A DNA stretch of 64,000 bases from Mycobacterium terramassiliense (GCF_900157385.1 NZ_LT717701.1:2731331-2795330), one strand, 5' to 3'. Counted from the stretch's first letter, positions 17,060 to 25,781 are shown. Notes: a model not told the origin generated them from the letters alone. Numbers and translations are program-made.

Positions 17060-17767
17060 ATGATGAGGCTTGTGGTGAAGGCGTTGTTGTTCGACGTGCA
17101 GGGCACGGCGACGGACTTTCATTCGACCGTGTGCGACGAGGCGGCGCGGATCAGCGCGGGACGGCACCCTGGAGCCGATTGGTCCGAGCTGGTACGGCGT
17201 TGGCGCGCAGGCTACTTCGCGGCGCTCGAGGGCGCGCAGGGGAGCGGATGGGTCTCCGTGCACTCGGTGTATCGCCGCTCGCTCGACGCCGTCCTGGACG
17301 ACTGCGGCATCGCGGGCTTCTCCGGCGCCGACCGCGACGAGCTCACCCTGGCCTGGCAGCGGCTGCGGCCGTGGCCCGACGTGGTGCCCGGGTTGGCGCG
17401 GCTGAAAAGCGTCTACACGCTGGCCACGCTGTCCAACGCCGACGTGTCGGCGGTGGTGAACCTCTCCAAGCGCGCGGGCCTGCTCTGGGATGCGATCTTC
17501 GCCGCGGAGATGGCCGGGGTGTTCAAGCCCGATCCGGCGATCTATCACCTGGCCGCGACGTACCTGGGCCTGGACCACGGCGAGATCATGATGGTGGCCA
17601 GCCACAAGTACGACATCCGCGCCGCGGGCCGACTCGGCTTCGCGACCGCCTTCGTCGCGCGCCCGCTGGAGTTCGGGGCGGACGGCGACGCCGACGTGGC
17701 CTACTCGGACGAGTTCGACGTCAACGCGTCCGACTTCGGTGACCTCGCAACACAACTCGGCTGCTAG
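17060..17767 (+). CDS. HAD-superfamily hydrolase, haloacid dehalogenase type II-like
   Basis: A 235-residue HAD hydrolase. The nucleophile Asp12 is in LLFDVQGT, motif II Ser in TLSNAD, motif III Lys in AGVFKPDP and the C-terminal region in [15 protein letters not shown]. The VASHKYD segment is the L-2-haloacid dehalogenase (type II) version of motif IV. Natural substrates may be 2-haloacids or related small acids. The start could also be the second ATG at 17063 or the GTG at 17075. The stop overlaps the convergent secreted-protein gene by 4 bp. Confidence 0.83.
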   Translation: MMRLVVKALLFDVQGTATDFHSTVCDEAARISAGRHPGADWSELVRRWRAGYFAALEGAQGSGWVSVHSVYRRSLDAVLDDCGIAGFSGADRDELTLAWQRLRPWPDVVPGLARLKSVYTLATLSNADVSAVVNLSKRAGLLWDAIFAAEMAGVFKPDPAIYHLAATYLGLDHGEIMMVASHKYDIRAAGRLGFATAFVARPLEFGADGDADVAYSDEFDVNASDFGDLATQLGC

Positions 17768-18213
17768 CGGCGCGCCGACCCGGTCAGCTGCTGACCGTTG
17801 GCGGACTGCAGCAGGCAGATGACGGTGCTCGGGGTGGGGTCGGCGCCGGTTCGATCCTGGTTCGAGTCGATGAGAAACGTGATCGTGAACGGACTGCCGT
17901 CGACGGAACGGCCGGTGTAGGGCGCGAATCCGGCGTTGCAGTCCTTGTTGGCGACGATGGCGACGGCCTTGTCGACGGCCATCGGGGCGCGCAGATACAC
18001 CTCGGCCACATGCGCTGTCGCGCAGTCGACGACGGTGACCGTCACCCGGCTCAGGTCGAGCGGCGGCAGGTCGGCCACGCAGTCGCCGACCTGTAGATCG
18101 ATCCATTTCACGGTGTGCGAGCTGGTGGGGGAGGCGGTCGCGGTGCCCGCTATGACCGGGAAGCAGGTGGCCAGGACCGCGCCCGCGACGCACACCGCCT
18201 GAAGGACCCGCAT
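17764..18213 (-). CDS. Small secreted protein with septum-formation-like domain
   Basis: A 149-residue protein with a clear signal peptide (residues 1-28, hydrophobic core [18 protein letters not shown], cleavage near TATA-SP). The mature part has [30 protein letters not shown] and VICLLQS. This Cys pattern is that of the actinobacterial septum-formation domain found in mycobacterial lipoproteins and secreted proteins. No lipobox is seen, so it is probably released or loosely held. Function unknown. Confidence 0.72.
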   Translation of the reverse strand: MRVLQAVCVAGAVLATCFPVIAGTATASPTSSHTVKWIDLQVGDCVADLPPLDLSRVTVTVVDCATAHVAEVYLRAPMAVDKAVAIVANKDCNAGFAPYTGRSVDGSPFTITFLIDSNQDRTGADPTPSTVICLLQSANGQQLTGSARR

Positions 18214-18222
18214 CGCCGCAGT

Positions 18223-18780
18223 TTACGCGGAAGTCAGTGCGGGGTCGGGCTTTTCCGACGACATCGACAGGAACCCGCGCACGCAGCGCGCGGCCAGCAG
18301 CCAGTTCGCCGGCTTCTTCATGTCCAACCCGCCGAGCAGCTGCTTGATCATGGTCAGCGTGTCGAAGTAGATGCGTTCGCAGACAAGGGTTTCGGCGTCG
18401 TCAAAAACGAAGTAGGCGGTCATGCGGACCCGGAACCGGCTGCCGGTGGGCGGAACCCTGCCCAGGTAGCCGCGATGGGTGCCCATCAACCAGAACTCGA
18501 CGATGACGGCGTCGGCGCTGTGCCGCAGCGCGATGATCTCGTGGTCCTGGTCGGGAAACGCGGTCCGGGTGTAGACGTAGTAGCCGCGCACCGCCTCGTC
18601 GCCGTCGTGGACCACCATCTGCGGGATCAGCTCGTAGCGCGGATGCGGGAATGTTGCCAGCACGTCGTCCCAGGCCTGGCGGACCTCGTCGTGGAAGTGG
18701 TCGAGCACGAGCTTCTCGCGGGCGGCGAGCACCTCGGGAGCGGGGAACGCGGGAATGGTCACGTCGGTCACGGTGGTCAC
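18223..18780 (-). CDS. SnoaL-like / NTF2-fold protein
   Basis: A 185-residue protein with a cone-shaped SnoaL/NTF2-type fold, suggested by the order of segments: helix-rich N-terminus (EKLVLDHFHDEVRQAWDDVL), VVHDGDEAVRGYY, VEFWLMGTHRGYLG, and FRVRMTAYFVFDDAETLVCE. These domains serve as cyclases, isomerases or lipid-binding proteins, often beside steroid or polyketide genes. The GTG start at 18780 gives MTTVTDV. It lies downstream of the cyp124-containing unit on the same strand, 103 bp away. Confidence 0.7.
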   Translation of the reverse strand: MTTVTDVTIPAFPAPEVLAAREKLVLDHFHDEVRQAWDDVLATFPHPRYELIPQMVVHDGDEAVRGYYVYTRTAFPDQDHEIIALRHSADAVIVEFWLMGTHRGYLGRVPPTGSRFRVRMTAYFVFDDAETLVCERIYFDTLTMIKQLLGGLDMKKPANWLLAARCVRGFLSMSSEKPDPALTSA

Positions 18781-18883
18781 GATAGACCCGCGGGATGCCT
18801 TCGGACAGAGGGTAACCCTCGCGCCGAGTTTGGTAGCAGATGCGCCACCGTGTTTGAAGGTGCGGTATGCCTCCCGGGAGCCG

Positions 18884-19312
18884 CTACCACCGCTGAAGCG
18901 AGAAGGGGTACGTGTTCACCCCGCCGGGCGAGCCGCCGCAACCCGTCGCGAACGTCGACTCCACCGAACCGGCCAGCGTCACCGCGTCCCAGGTATAGAC
19001 GTCGTGCGACGGAAAGAATGCGACCACGCACCGCACGCCATCGGGCACGTCGACGGCCATCGTGTAGCGGCCGTCGGACAGAAACGCCTCACCGTCGTAC
19101 GGCGCCGCCTGCCCGTTGGGTTGCGGAACCGCCGAAATGTGAACGCATCCCGGACGCTCGGCCTGGCACTGGCGGATCTCCCACAGCCACTCGTGGCCGG
19201 GATCGCGGTTGGTGTTCAGCTTGTAGTTGCCCAGCACCATGCCGGCGTGGGCGGACGGCGCCAGGGTCAATGCGGCCACCGCGAAAACAACGCCCAGAAC
19301 GAACCTTCTCAA
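18884..19312 (-). CDS. Small secreted protein with TTG start, downstream of cyp124
   Basis: A 142-residue protein of unknown family. The best start is a TTG at 19312, preceded by AGGAG eight bases upstream inside the end of the P450 gene. This gives LRRFVLGVVFAVAALTLAPS and a signal peptidase site at AHA-GM, about residue 23. The mature part, beginning MVLGNYKLNTN, has four cysteines (QCQAERPGC, VRCVV, TGCGG) likely to form disulfides. It starts 4 bp after the P450 stop, so it is the third gene of an MmpS-like/cyp124 operon. Starting further upstream would place coding over the P450 gene and hide the signal peptide. Confidence 0.72.
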   Translation of the reverse strand: MRRFVLGVVFAVAALTLAPSAHAGMVLGNYKLNTNRDPGHEWLWEIRQCQAERPGCVHISAVPQPNGQAAPYDGEAFLSDGRYTMAVDVPDGVRCVVAFFPSHDVYTWDAVTLAGSVESTFATGCGGSPGGVNTYPFSLQRW

Positions 19313-19316
19313 GGTC

Positions 19317-20612
19317 TCAGCTCCTGGGAGTCCACGCGACCGGCAACCTCTTGATGCCGTGGATGAATTGCGACAGCAGCATCGAGGGTTCCTCGACCGC
19401 GACGATGTCGGGGATCTCGCGCCGCAACTCGTCGAACACCACCCTGATCTCGCGGCGGGCCAGGTTGGCGCCCAGGCAGAAATGGGCGCCGCCGCCGCCG
19501 AAGCCGAGATGCGGATTGGGGTCGCGGGCCACGTCGAACATCCACGGGTTGGCGAACTTTGACTCGTCGCGGTTGGCCGAGTTGTACCACAGCGCGGCCT
19601 TGTCGCCGGCCGCCATCTTGACGCCACTCAGCTCGATGTCCCGGGTCAGGGTGCGCCGCATGTATACCACCGGGGAGGCCCACCGCACGATCTCCTCGAC
19701 CGCGGTGGGGGCCAGCGCCTCGTAGTCGGTCCACCACTTGTCCCGTTCGGCGGGGTAGCGCGATAGCGCCAGCACGCCGTGGCTGATCGCGTTGCGCGTC
19801 GTCTCGTTGCCCGCGACCACCAGCAGGATGAAAAACGACGCGATCTCCTGCGACGTCAGCCGCTCGCCGTCGACCTCGGCCTCCACCAGGCTGGTCGTCA
19901 GGTCGTCGTGGTGGTTGACGCGGCGATCCTCGGCGAGCGCCGTGGCGTAGGCGCCGATGTCCATCGACACCTGGGTGAACTCCTCGAAATCGGTCGACAG
20001 GTCCGGGTCGCCGAACCCGAGAATCACGTTGGTCCAATGGAATACGCGCTGATGGTCCTCCTCGGGGATCCCCATCATGTCGCAGATGATCTGCAACGGC
20101 AGCGGCCCGGCGAGCTCGCTGACCAGATCGGCCTCGCCGCCGGGATGGTTGGCGATCAGCGATGCCACCAGCCGGTGCGCCCGCTCGCGCACCGACGCCT
20201 CGATGCGGGCCACCACCTTCGGGGTGAACGCCCGGCTGACGATCGAGCGCAGCCGCTGGTGTCGCGGATCGTCCGTCACGATCATCGAACCGAAGTACTC
20301 GGCCAGCTCCGGCATCTGGTCACCGATCGTGATGCCGCCGGCGGAGCTGAAGACGTCCGGATGACGGCTCGCATAGTGCACGTCGTCCAGCTTGGTCAGC
20401 GACCAATACCCGGGGCCGGCCTCGAACCCCTCGTACTCGACGGCGGGCCAGAACGAAATCGGCGCTTCGCGGCGCAAGGTGGCGAAGGCGCCGTCGCGGT
20501 AGTCGTCGTCGCGCCCCCAGAACTCCAGCGACTCGAGATGAATGTCGGCGAGCGGCACCTCGGGCGGTGGCGCCCCGTTCACTCGGGTCGCGATACCGGT
20601 CGTGAGTGGCAC
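19317..20612 (-). CDS. cyp124: Cytochrome P450 CYP124 (methyl-branched lipid omega-hydroxylase)
   Basis: A 431-residue P450. The heme-binding loop is FGGGGAHFCLGANLARRE, the I-helix oxygen-activation motif VVAGNETTRN, and the ExxR motif is in EEIVRWASP. The N-terminal IATRVNGAPPPEVPLADI, the helix LPLQIICDMMGIPEEDHQRV and many other stretches agree closely with M. tuberculosis CYP124 (Rv2266), which omega-hydroxylates methyl-branched lipids and cholesterol-type side chains. The GTG at 20612 has GAGAGGGG upstream and matches the start of the orthologue. It lies between an MmpS-like secreted protein (13 bp) and a small secreted protein (4 bp), forming a likely operon. The redox partners are not in the window. 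Confidence 0.9.
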   Translation of the reverse strand: MPLTTGIATRVNGAPPPEVPLADIHLESLEFWGRDDDYRDGAFATLRREAPISFWPAVEYEGFEAGPGYWSLTKLDDVHYASRHPDVFSSAGGITIGDQMPELAEYFGSMIVTDDPRHQRLRSIVSRAFTPKVVARIEASVRERAHRLVASLIANHPGGEADLVSELAGPLPLQIICDMMGIPEEDHQRVFHWTNVILGFGDPDLSTDFEEFTQVSMDIGAYATALAEDRRVNHHDDLTTSLVEAEVDGERLTSQEIASFFILLVVAGNETTRNAISHGVLALSRYPAERDKWWTDYEALAPTAVEEIVRWASPVVYMRRTLTRDIELSGVKMAAGDKAALWYNSANRDESKFANPWMFDVARDPNPHLGFGGGGAHFCLGANLARREIRVVFDELRREIPDIVAVEEPSMLLSQFIHGIKRLPVAWTPRS

Positions 20613-20625
20613 GGCAGAACCCCTC

Positions 20626-21003
20626 TCAGTGAGTGCAGACGGTCCTGGCCGGCGCCCCCACCGTTGCCGTCGCATCGCTGACGACGTTGCCGTCCATCAG
20701 GATCTTGCAGTTGATCGGTCCCGGGCCTTGGGCGCTGAGCACGAACACCTCGCCACCGAAGCCGGTGAACTGCGTCGACCACGGCAGCTTCGCGTTGACC
20801 GCGCGCTGCTGGCCGCCGTCGGTTTGATAGGAGATGTACTCCGCGACGCCCGGGCCGCTGACCTCGTAGCGGACTTGGGGGTTCTCGTTCGCGCCGGCCA
20901 CGCCGGCGACGGTCCCACCGCAGAAATTGGCGAACCCGACGCCGAGAGCGAACAAGACCGCGGGCCCCCTGAGATGACTGGTCATGGTTCCACATCGTGT
21001 CAT
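20626..21003 (-). CDS. Exported MmpS-like domain protein
   Basis: A 125-residue protein (start at 21003; ATGs at 21012 and 20985 are alternatives). A hydrophobic export segment (HLRGPAVLFALGVGF) precedes an MmpS-type beta domain: VRYEVSGPG, AEYISYQTDGG, LPWSTQF and ending CKILMDGNVV...TVCTH with two conserved Cys. In true MmpS proteins this domain follows a transmembrane helix and partners an MmpL transporter; here no mmpL is adjacent and the gene instead precedes cyp124 by 13 bp. A role in carrying a lipid made or used by CYP124 is speculative. Confidence 0.72.
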   Translation of the reverse strand: MTRCGTMTSHLRGPAVLFALGVGFANFCGGTVAGVAGANENPQVRYEVSGPGVAEYISYQTDGGQQRAVNAKLPWSTQFTGFGGEVFVLSAQGPGPINCKILMDGNVVSDATATVGAPARTVCTH

Positions 21004-21091
21004 CACCGCCATTCCTGGTCTAGATGCCACCTTCGGCAATGCTTAGGGTGAACCGGGGGCTGAAATGGGATGAGGTGGTCGGAAAGTGGGT

Positions 21092-22177
21092 ATGTCGGAA
21101 AGCGGCTCGAAGCGCGTGGTGGTCTGGGGTACCGGGTTCGTCGGCAGGATGGTGATCGCGGAGATCGTCAAGCATCCGCTGTTCGAGTTGGTCGGCGTCG
21201 GCGTCAGCAACCCCGACAAGGTCGGCCGCGACGTCGGCGACATCTGCGGGCTGCCCGAACCGGTGGGCATCACCGCGACCGACGACGTCGACGCCCTGAT
21301 CGCGCTCAAGCCCGACGCCCTGGTGCACTACGGCCCGACGGCGATGCACGCCAAGGACAACATCGCACTGATCACCCGTTTCCTGCGGGCCGGCATCGAC
21401 GTGTGCTCGACGGCGATGACGCCCTGGGTGTGGCCGACGATGCACCTGAACCCGCCCAACTGGATCGAGCCCATCACCGAGGCGTGCGAGCTTGGCGAAT
21501 CGTCCTGCTTCACCACCGGCATCGACCCCGGCTTCGCCAACGACCTGTTTCCCATGACGCTGATGGGCCTGTGCTCGGAGGTGCGCCGGGTGCGGGCGTC
21601 GGAGCTGCTGGACTACACCAACTACGAGGGCGACTACGAGGTCGAGATGGGCATCGGTCGCGAACCCGAATACAGCCCGCTGCTCGAAGACTCCAACATG
21701 CTGATCTTCGCGTGGGGCGCCACCGTCCCGATGATCGCCCACGCCGCCGGCATCATGCTCGACGAGATCACCACCACCTGGGACAAATGGGTGACCCCGA
21801 CGGAGCGCACGACGGCGAAGGGCGTCATCAAGGCCGGGCATGTCGCCGCCGTCCGGTTCACCATCAACGGGGTCTACAAGGGGGAGACGCGCATTCAGCT
21901 CGAGCACGTCAACCGCATCGGCCTCGACGCCGCCCCCGACTGGCCGTCGGGCCACGACAACGACGTCTACCGGGTGGACATCGAGGGGACCCCGAGCATC
22001 TTTCAGGAGACCGCGTTTCGGTTCACCGACGGTTCGGGGCGGGACGCGGCGACCGCGGGATGCCTGGCGACGGGGATGCGGGCCCTCAACGCGGTTCCGG
22101 CGGTCAACGACCTGCGGCCGGGCTGGGTCACGCCGCTGGACCTCCCGCTGATCGCCGGGGCGGGCGCCATTCGCTGA
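21092..22177 (+). CDS. DapB-like NAD(P)H-dependent amine/dihydrodipicolinate reductase-type oxidoreductase
   Basis: A 361-residue protein from the ATG at 21092 (21086 also possible). The N-terminal Rossmann domain has VVVWGTGFVGRMVIAEI, followed by segments like those of dihydrodipicolinate reductase-fold 2,4-diaminopentanoate and amine dehydrogenases (YGPTAMHAKDNIALI, DVCSTAMTPW). Actinobacteria encode many such paralogues of unknown substrate. It stands alone, 88 bp from the divergent MmpS-like gene, with no obvious partner gene. Confidence 0.75.
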   Translation: MSESGSKRVVVWGTGFVGRMVIAEIVKHPLFELVGVGVSNPDKVGRDVGDICGLPEPVGITATDDVDALIALKPDALVHYGPTAMHAKDNIALITRFLRAGIDVCSTAMTPWVWPTMHLNPPNWIEPITEACELGESSCFTTGIDPGFANDLFPMTLMGLCSEVRRVRASELLDYTNYEGDYEVEMGIGREPEYSPLLEDSNMLIFAWGATVPMIAHAAGIMLDEITTTWDKWVTPTERTTAKGVIKAGHVAAVRFTINGVYKGETRIQLEHVNRIGLDAAPDWPSGHDNDVYRVDIEGTPSIFQETAFRFTDGSGRDAATAGCLATGMRALNAVPAVNDLRPGWVTPLDLPLIAGAGAIR

Positions 22178-22248
22178 GCGGGTCGCACAGCCGCGGCCCC
22201 GGAGTCGCACAGCTCACGCATAGCAGACGCTTTGAACGGCTATAGGAA

Positions 22249-22276
22249 TCAGCGGCACAATGAGCAGTGCCGCTGA
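22249..22276. promoter_or_regulatory. 28-bp inverted repeat upstream of the Hsp70-like gene
   Basis: Perfect 10-bp arms TCAGCGGCAC and GTGCCGCTGA flank an 8-nt spacer. The element ends 16 bp before the ATG at 22293 and follows a possible -10 TATAGG at 22241-22246. It could be an operator or a 5'-UTR hairpin affecting ribosome access. Confidence 0.5.
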
Positions 22277-22292
22277 ATACGGGGATGGGTAG

Positions 22293-24086
22293 ATGGCCGA
22301 CAGAGCTACACCGGCGCTGGGTTTGTCGATTGGTTCCACCAACCTGGCGGCCGTGACCGCAGACCTTGCGATCATCCGCAAGCCGGTTCTCACCCTCTAC
22401 CGTCAACGCCCGCCCGAGGTCGGCGTGCCCTCGGAAAATCCCAGACTCGACGAGCCGGGCTTGGTGATCACCGACTTCGTGGACCGGGTCGGGGACCCGG
22501 TGGGCATCGTGGCCGCCGATGGCTCGGTGCACCGCAGCGACGCTCTGGTCGCCGACGGGCTGCGCGCCCTCGCCTACGCCGCCACCGGCGGGCGCCCGTT
22601 GCCCGAAAGCGTCGCGGTGACCCACCCGGCACACTGGTCCGCCAAGTCGGTGGACGCGCTGAGCGCCGCGCTGAGCGGGGTGGCCGAATGGTCGGATCGC
22701 GCACGGCCGCCGTTGCTGATTCCCGACGCCACCGCGACGCTGTCCGCGGTGCGGGCCAGCCCCGGCATTCCCGCGCGCGGGACCGTGGCCGTCTGCGATT
22801 TCGGCGGCAGCGGCACGAGCATCACGCTGATGGACGCCGCCAACGACGAGCCCGTCGCCCCGACCGTGCGGCATCACGACTTCTGCGGCGACATGATCGA
22901 CCAGGCGCTGCTGACCGCCGTCATGGCCAACATGCCGAGCACGGGTGCGCTCGATCCATCGGGCACCTCGGCGATCGGCTCGCTGAGCCGCCTGCGCACG
23001 GGCTGCCGCAGCGCCAAGGAGCAGCTCTCGTCGAACACGGTGACCACCCTTTCCGACGAGGGGATGCGCGCCGACGTCCGCATCACCCGCAACGAGCTCG
23101 ACGACGCGATCCGCGGCGCGCTGAACAACTTCGTAGCCGTGCTGGAGGAATCCTTGCGCCGCAACGACATTCGCGATCTCGTGGCGGTGGTCTCGGTGGG
23201 CGGCGGCGCGAATGTCCCCGCGGTCACCACGAGGTTGTCCGGGCACCTGCGGGTCCCGGTCGTCACGACGCCGCGCCCGCAACTGACGGCCGCCATTGGC
23301 GCCGCGCTACGGGCGGCGCGCGGTCCCGACGACAACCGCCCGACCGCGCTGACCCCGGCCGCGCCGGCGACCGCGACGGCCCTGGCGCCGCTGGGCCGTG
23401 CGCCCCAGGCCGACCCGGTTTCGCCCGCGACGAGCGACGCAGCGGCGCCGAGCATGATGCCCGCGCTGGCCTGGTCGGCCTCCGGTGACGGATCGGGCAC
23501 CCTCGGAACCAGCGCGTGGCCCAAGGCCGGCGGCACCGGCCACACGTCCGCGCGTCCGGCGGTGAAGTTCGAGCAACCCGAACCCCCGCCGCCCGAACCG
23601 AAGAAGTCGGCCATTCCGTGGCGCCGCGTGCCGATGGGCCTGATCGTCGGCGCGTTGTTGGCCGTGTTGTTGGTGGGCATTGCCCTGGCGATCGGGTTGG
23701 GCGGCTCCGGCGACAAGCCCGTGACGAACCCGGGCGGGAGCACGACGCCGGCTTCCCCGGCGCCGCCTGCGAGTTCCGCGGCGCCGCCGGCGAGTTCACC
23801 GCCCGCGCCGGCGAGTGCACCGCCCCCGAGCGTGGACACCAATCCGCCGGCCGCCACCGATGCACCGGCTCCGGTCGCGCCGCCGGCCGCTCAGCAGGGG
23901 ACGGACGTCCCGGCGGCGCCGCCGGCACCCGCGGCCCCGCCCGCGCCGGCGCCACCGCCGATTCCGCAGATCCCGCGCATTCCCGCGATCCCGCCCATTC
24001 CACGGATCCCCGGAATCAACGCGCCGATCCCCGGCCTGCCCGAGGTTCCGACGCTGGTGAGCCAGATCGCCCCGCGCGCCCCCTGA
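22293..24086 (+). CDS. Hsp70/actin-fold membrane protein with proline-rich tail (Rv2264c-like)
   Basis: A 597-residue protein in three parts. Residues ~1-345 form an actin/Hsp70-like ATPase domain: LGLSIGSTNLAAV (phosphate-1), VAVCDFGGSGTSITLMD (phosphate-2) and VVSVGGGANVPAV (adenosine motif). A linker follows, then a transmembrane helix near residues 447-470 (LIVGALLAVLLVGIALAIGL). The extracytoplasmic tail is very rich in Pro/Ala/Ser and ends in IPxIPxIP-type repeats. Position and architecture match the proline-rich protein Rv2264c. It lacks the C-terminal substrate domain of DnaK, so a signalling or cell-wall scaffold role is more likely than chaperone; not established. Confidence 0.78.
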   Translation: MADRATPALGLSIGSTNLAAVTADLAIIRKPVLTLYRQRPPEVGVPSENPRLDEPGLVITDFVDRVGDPVGIVAADGSVHRSDALVADGLRALAYAATGGRPLPESVAVTHPAHWSAKSVDALSAALSGVAEWSDRARPPLLIPDATATLSAVRASPGIPARGTVAVCDFGGSGTSITLMDAANDEPVAPTVRHHDFCGDMIDQALLTAVMANMPSTGALDPSGTSAIGSLSRLRTGCRSAKEQLSSNTVTTLSDEGMRADVRITRNELDDAIRGALNNFVAVLEESLRRNDIRDLVAVVSVGGGANVPAVTTRLSGHLRVPVVTTPRPQLTAAIGAALRAARGPDDNRPTALTPAAPATATALAPLGRAPQADPVSPATSDAAAPSMMPALAWSASGDGSGTLGTSAWPKAGGTGHTSARPAVKFEQPEPPPPEPKKSAIPWRRVPMGLIVGALLAVLLVGIALAIGLGGSGDKPVTNPGGSTTPASPAPPASSAAPPASSPPAPASAPPPSVDTNPPAATDAPAPVAPPAAQQGTDVPAAPPAPAAPPAPAPPPIPQIPRIPAIPPIPRIPGINAPIPGLPEVPTLVSQIAPRAP

Positions 24087-24099
24087 ATGAGCTTTCGGC

Positions 24100-24585
24100 T
24101 CAGTCCTTTTCGCCCTTGTTCTCGGCGGCCGCGGCTTTCTTCAGTTCCTCGTTGAGGGCCTTGTCCTTCTCGATCTGCTCCTTGCGGTCCTTGTCGTCGC
24201 CGCCGTCGTCGGTCTTCGCTTGCTCTTCGGAGCCCTCCTCGGACCCCTTCCCGGAGCCCGCCCCAGAGCCGTCGTCGGAACCTTCGCGCTCGGGTTCGTT
24301 ATGTTGCGGGTTGCCGTCCTCGTCGAGCCAGTCGTTGACCGCGGTGCCGGAAACCATGCCGCCCGAACCCGGCAGCACCACGGTGGGCAGGTCCTGGTAG
24401 GCCTTCATCATCTCGGCGGCCTTTTCCTTGTGCTCTTCGTTGGGCTCGGGCTTTTCGGTTGCCGGCTGTTCGTCGTCCTGCCGGTCGTCGTCCTGCCGGT
24501 TCTCGTCCAGCCGGTCCTCTTCCTGCCGGTCCTCGTCCTGACTGGCCGCTTTCTGGCCGGCCTCTTTGTCGTCCTGCACGCTCAT
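24100..24585 (-). CDS. Highly acidic low-complexity hydrophilic protein
   Basis: A 161-residue protein almost entirely made of D/E/K/Q/R/S/G, with no membrane segment and no Cys. The N-terminal third repeats a five-residue DRQEE/DRLDE/NRQDD pattern. A short non-repetitive core (YQDLPTVVLPGSGGMVSGTAV) lies near residues 63-83, followed by an SDDGSGAGSGKGSEEGSEE linker and a charged helical tail (EQIEKDKALNEELKKAA). The protein is predicted largely disordered. It converges on the Hsp70-like gene with 13 bp between stops. Function unknown; coding potential is supported by the ribosome-site-like GGGGG about 10 bp before the ATG and by consistent codon bias. Confidence 0.68.
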   Translation of the reverse strand: MSVQDDKEAGQKAASQDEDRQEEDRLDENRQDDDRQDDEQPATEKPEPNEEHKEKAAEMMKAYQDLPTVVLPGSGGMVSGTAVNDWLDEDGNPQHNEPEREGSDDGSGAGSGKGSEEGSEEQAKTDDGGDDKDRKEQIEKDKALNEELKKAAAAENKGEKD

Positions 24586-24661
24586 GCACCTACCCCCTTG
24601 GAGTCGCAGTTCCGACTATCCCCGGGGGGTTACCCGTTGCGGCGCTGTGTCGAAACTCTCG

Positions 24662-25768
24662 TCAGTCCGAGCGGCGGTTCTTGACCAGCACCACCGCGGC
24701 GAGCGGAATCCGCATCGGCTCTGGCGCGCTTGACAAATGTCCTGCGACGGCCCCCTCCAACCGGTCGGCGAACTCGGCCGCCCGCGGGTCGGCCGCGGCG
24801 CCGTCCAGGCCGCAGATCAGGGCGTGGAACAGCGCGGCCCGCGCGAACGCCGCCCACTGCGCACCGAAAGCGTTTGCGTCACCGTCAATTTGGTACCGCG
24901 CCCAGAATCGATCCTCGGCGTCGAACATCTCGAGGTGTTCGATGGTGAGGCCCTCGAACCGGCCGCTCGGGGAGAACGGGGCGCGAAAGTCCCGCTCGCT
25001 GCGCCCGGATGTGGGAATGACCATGCGCCGGAGCTCCTCCTCGCTGAGCAGGCCGTCGCGCACCAGATCGTCCAGCGCCGCGACGATCGCGTCGAGCAGC
25101 GTCTTGAAGCCGGGCTTGTCGTCCTCGTCGACACCCAGCGTCAGCACCACCAGCCGCCCTTCCGGGGCCAGCTCGCGCCCGCGGAACGCGACGAAGTCGT
25201 GCCAGTCGGTGGCGGCCTGGTGGGTGTAGGCGGCGCGCGCCGCGTCGTCGCTGCTGTAAGCGACGTGCACGTGATCGTGGAGCTGGTAAGGGATCCGGCT
25301 CACCCACTGGGTCGCCCACGACGTCCAGCCGAGGTTGACGGTCTTGGACGGCACGATCTGTCCATAGAAGGACCGGCCGATCGCGGAGGCGAAACTCGTT
25401 GTGTCCGTTTGCAGGTAGCTGTCCGGGTCGTCGGCCAGGGTTTGGAACAGCGCGGTGAAATCGTTGCCCGGAACGTCGGTGTGCGCCACCAGGATCGCGT
25501 GGTCGGAACGGGTGCGCCGGCGCAGCACCGCGATGGCCGCCGACAGCGGCTTCAGCGAGTTGTGCCCGTTGGCCGCGCCGTAGTCGGCGATGACGATTGG
25601 CTGCGGGGCCGCCGGGAGCGGCACCTGTTCGGCGGCCCGCTCGAACAACGCGATGGCCTGCGCCAGGCCGGCGGCCTGCAGCCGCGACGATTGGGTGTAG
25701 GTCGCGCTGTCGGTCGGCTCGGGCCGGACCACGATGCTCGATTCGGGCAGACGAGGTTCCGGCCGCAT
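24662..25768 (-). CDS. SAM-dependent carboxyl methyltransferase, SABATH-like
   Basis: A 368-residue protein whose order of motifs resembles the SABATH family of plant and bacterial carboxyl methyltransferases. The SAM-binding motif I is VIADYGAANGHNSLKPL near residue 58; next are HTDVPGNDFTALF, then SFYGQIVPSKTVNLGWTSWATQW, the counterpart of the SABATH SFYxxxxP and SSxxWLS segments, and LTLGVDEDD. Such enzymes methylate small carboxylic acids such as salicylate or fatty acids. It is 13 bp downstream of the adjacent SDR gene on the same strand, so the two may act on one substrate. The corresponding interval in M. tuberculosis, as I recall it, lacks this gene. Confidence 0.72.
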   Translation of the reverse strand: MRPEPRLPESSIVVRPEPTDSATYTQSSRLQAAGLAQAIALFERAAEQVPLPAAPQPIVIADYGAANGHNSLKPLSAAIAVLRRRTRSDHAILVAHTDVPGNDFTALFQTLADDPDSYLQTDTTSFASAIGRSFYGQIVPSKTVNLGWTSWATQWVSRIPYQLHDHVHVAYSSDDAARAAYTHQAATDWHDFVAFRGRELAPEGRLVVLTLGVDEDDKPGFKTLLDAIVAALDDLVRDGLLSEEELRRMVIPTSGRSERDFRAPFSPSGRFEGLTIEHLEMFDAEDRFWARYQIDGDANAFGAQWAAFARAALFHALICGLDGAAADPRAAEFADRLEGAVAGHLSSAPEPMRIPLAAVVLVKNRRSD

Positions 25769-25781
25769 GCACCAACGATAG

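Noticed and set aside
17060-17767. Suspected loss of the second catalytic Asp in the HAD protein
   Set aside because: Type II haloacid dehalogenases normally have FDxxGT with a single nucleophile Asp, as seen here.
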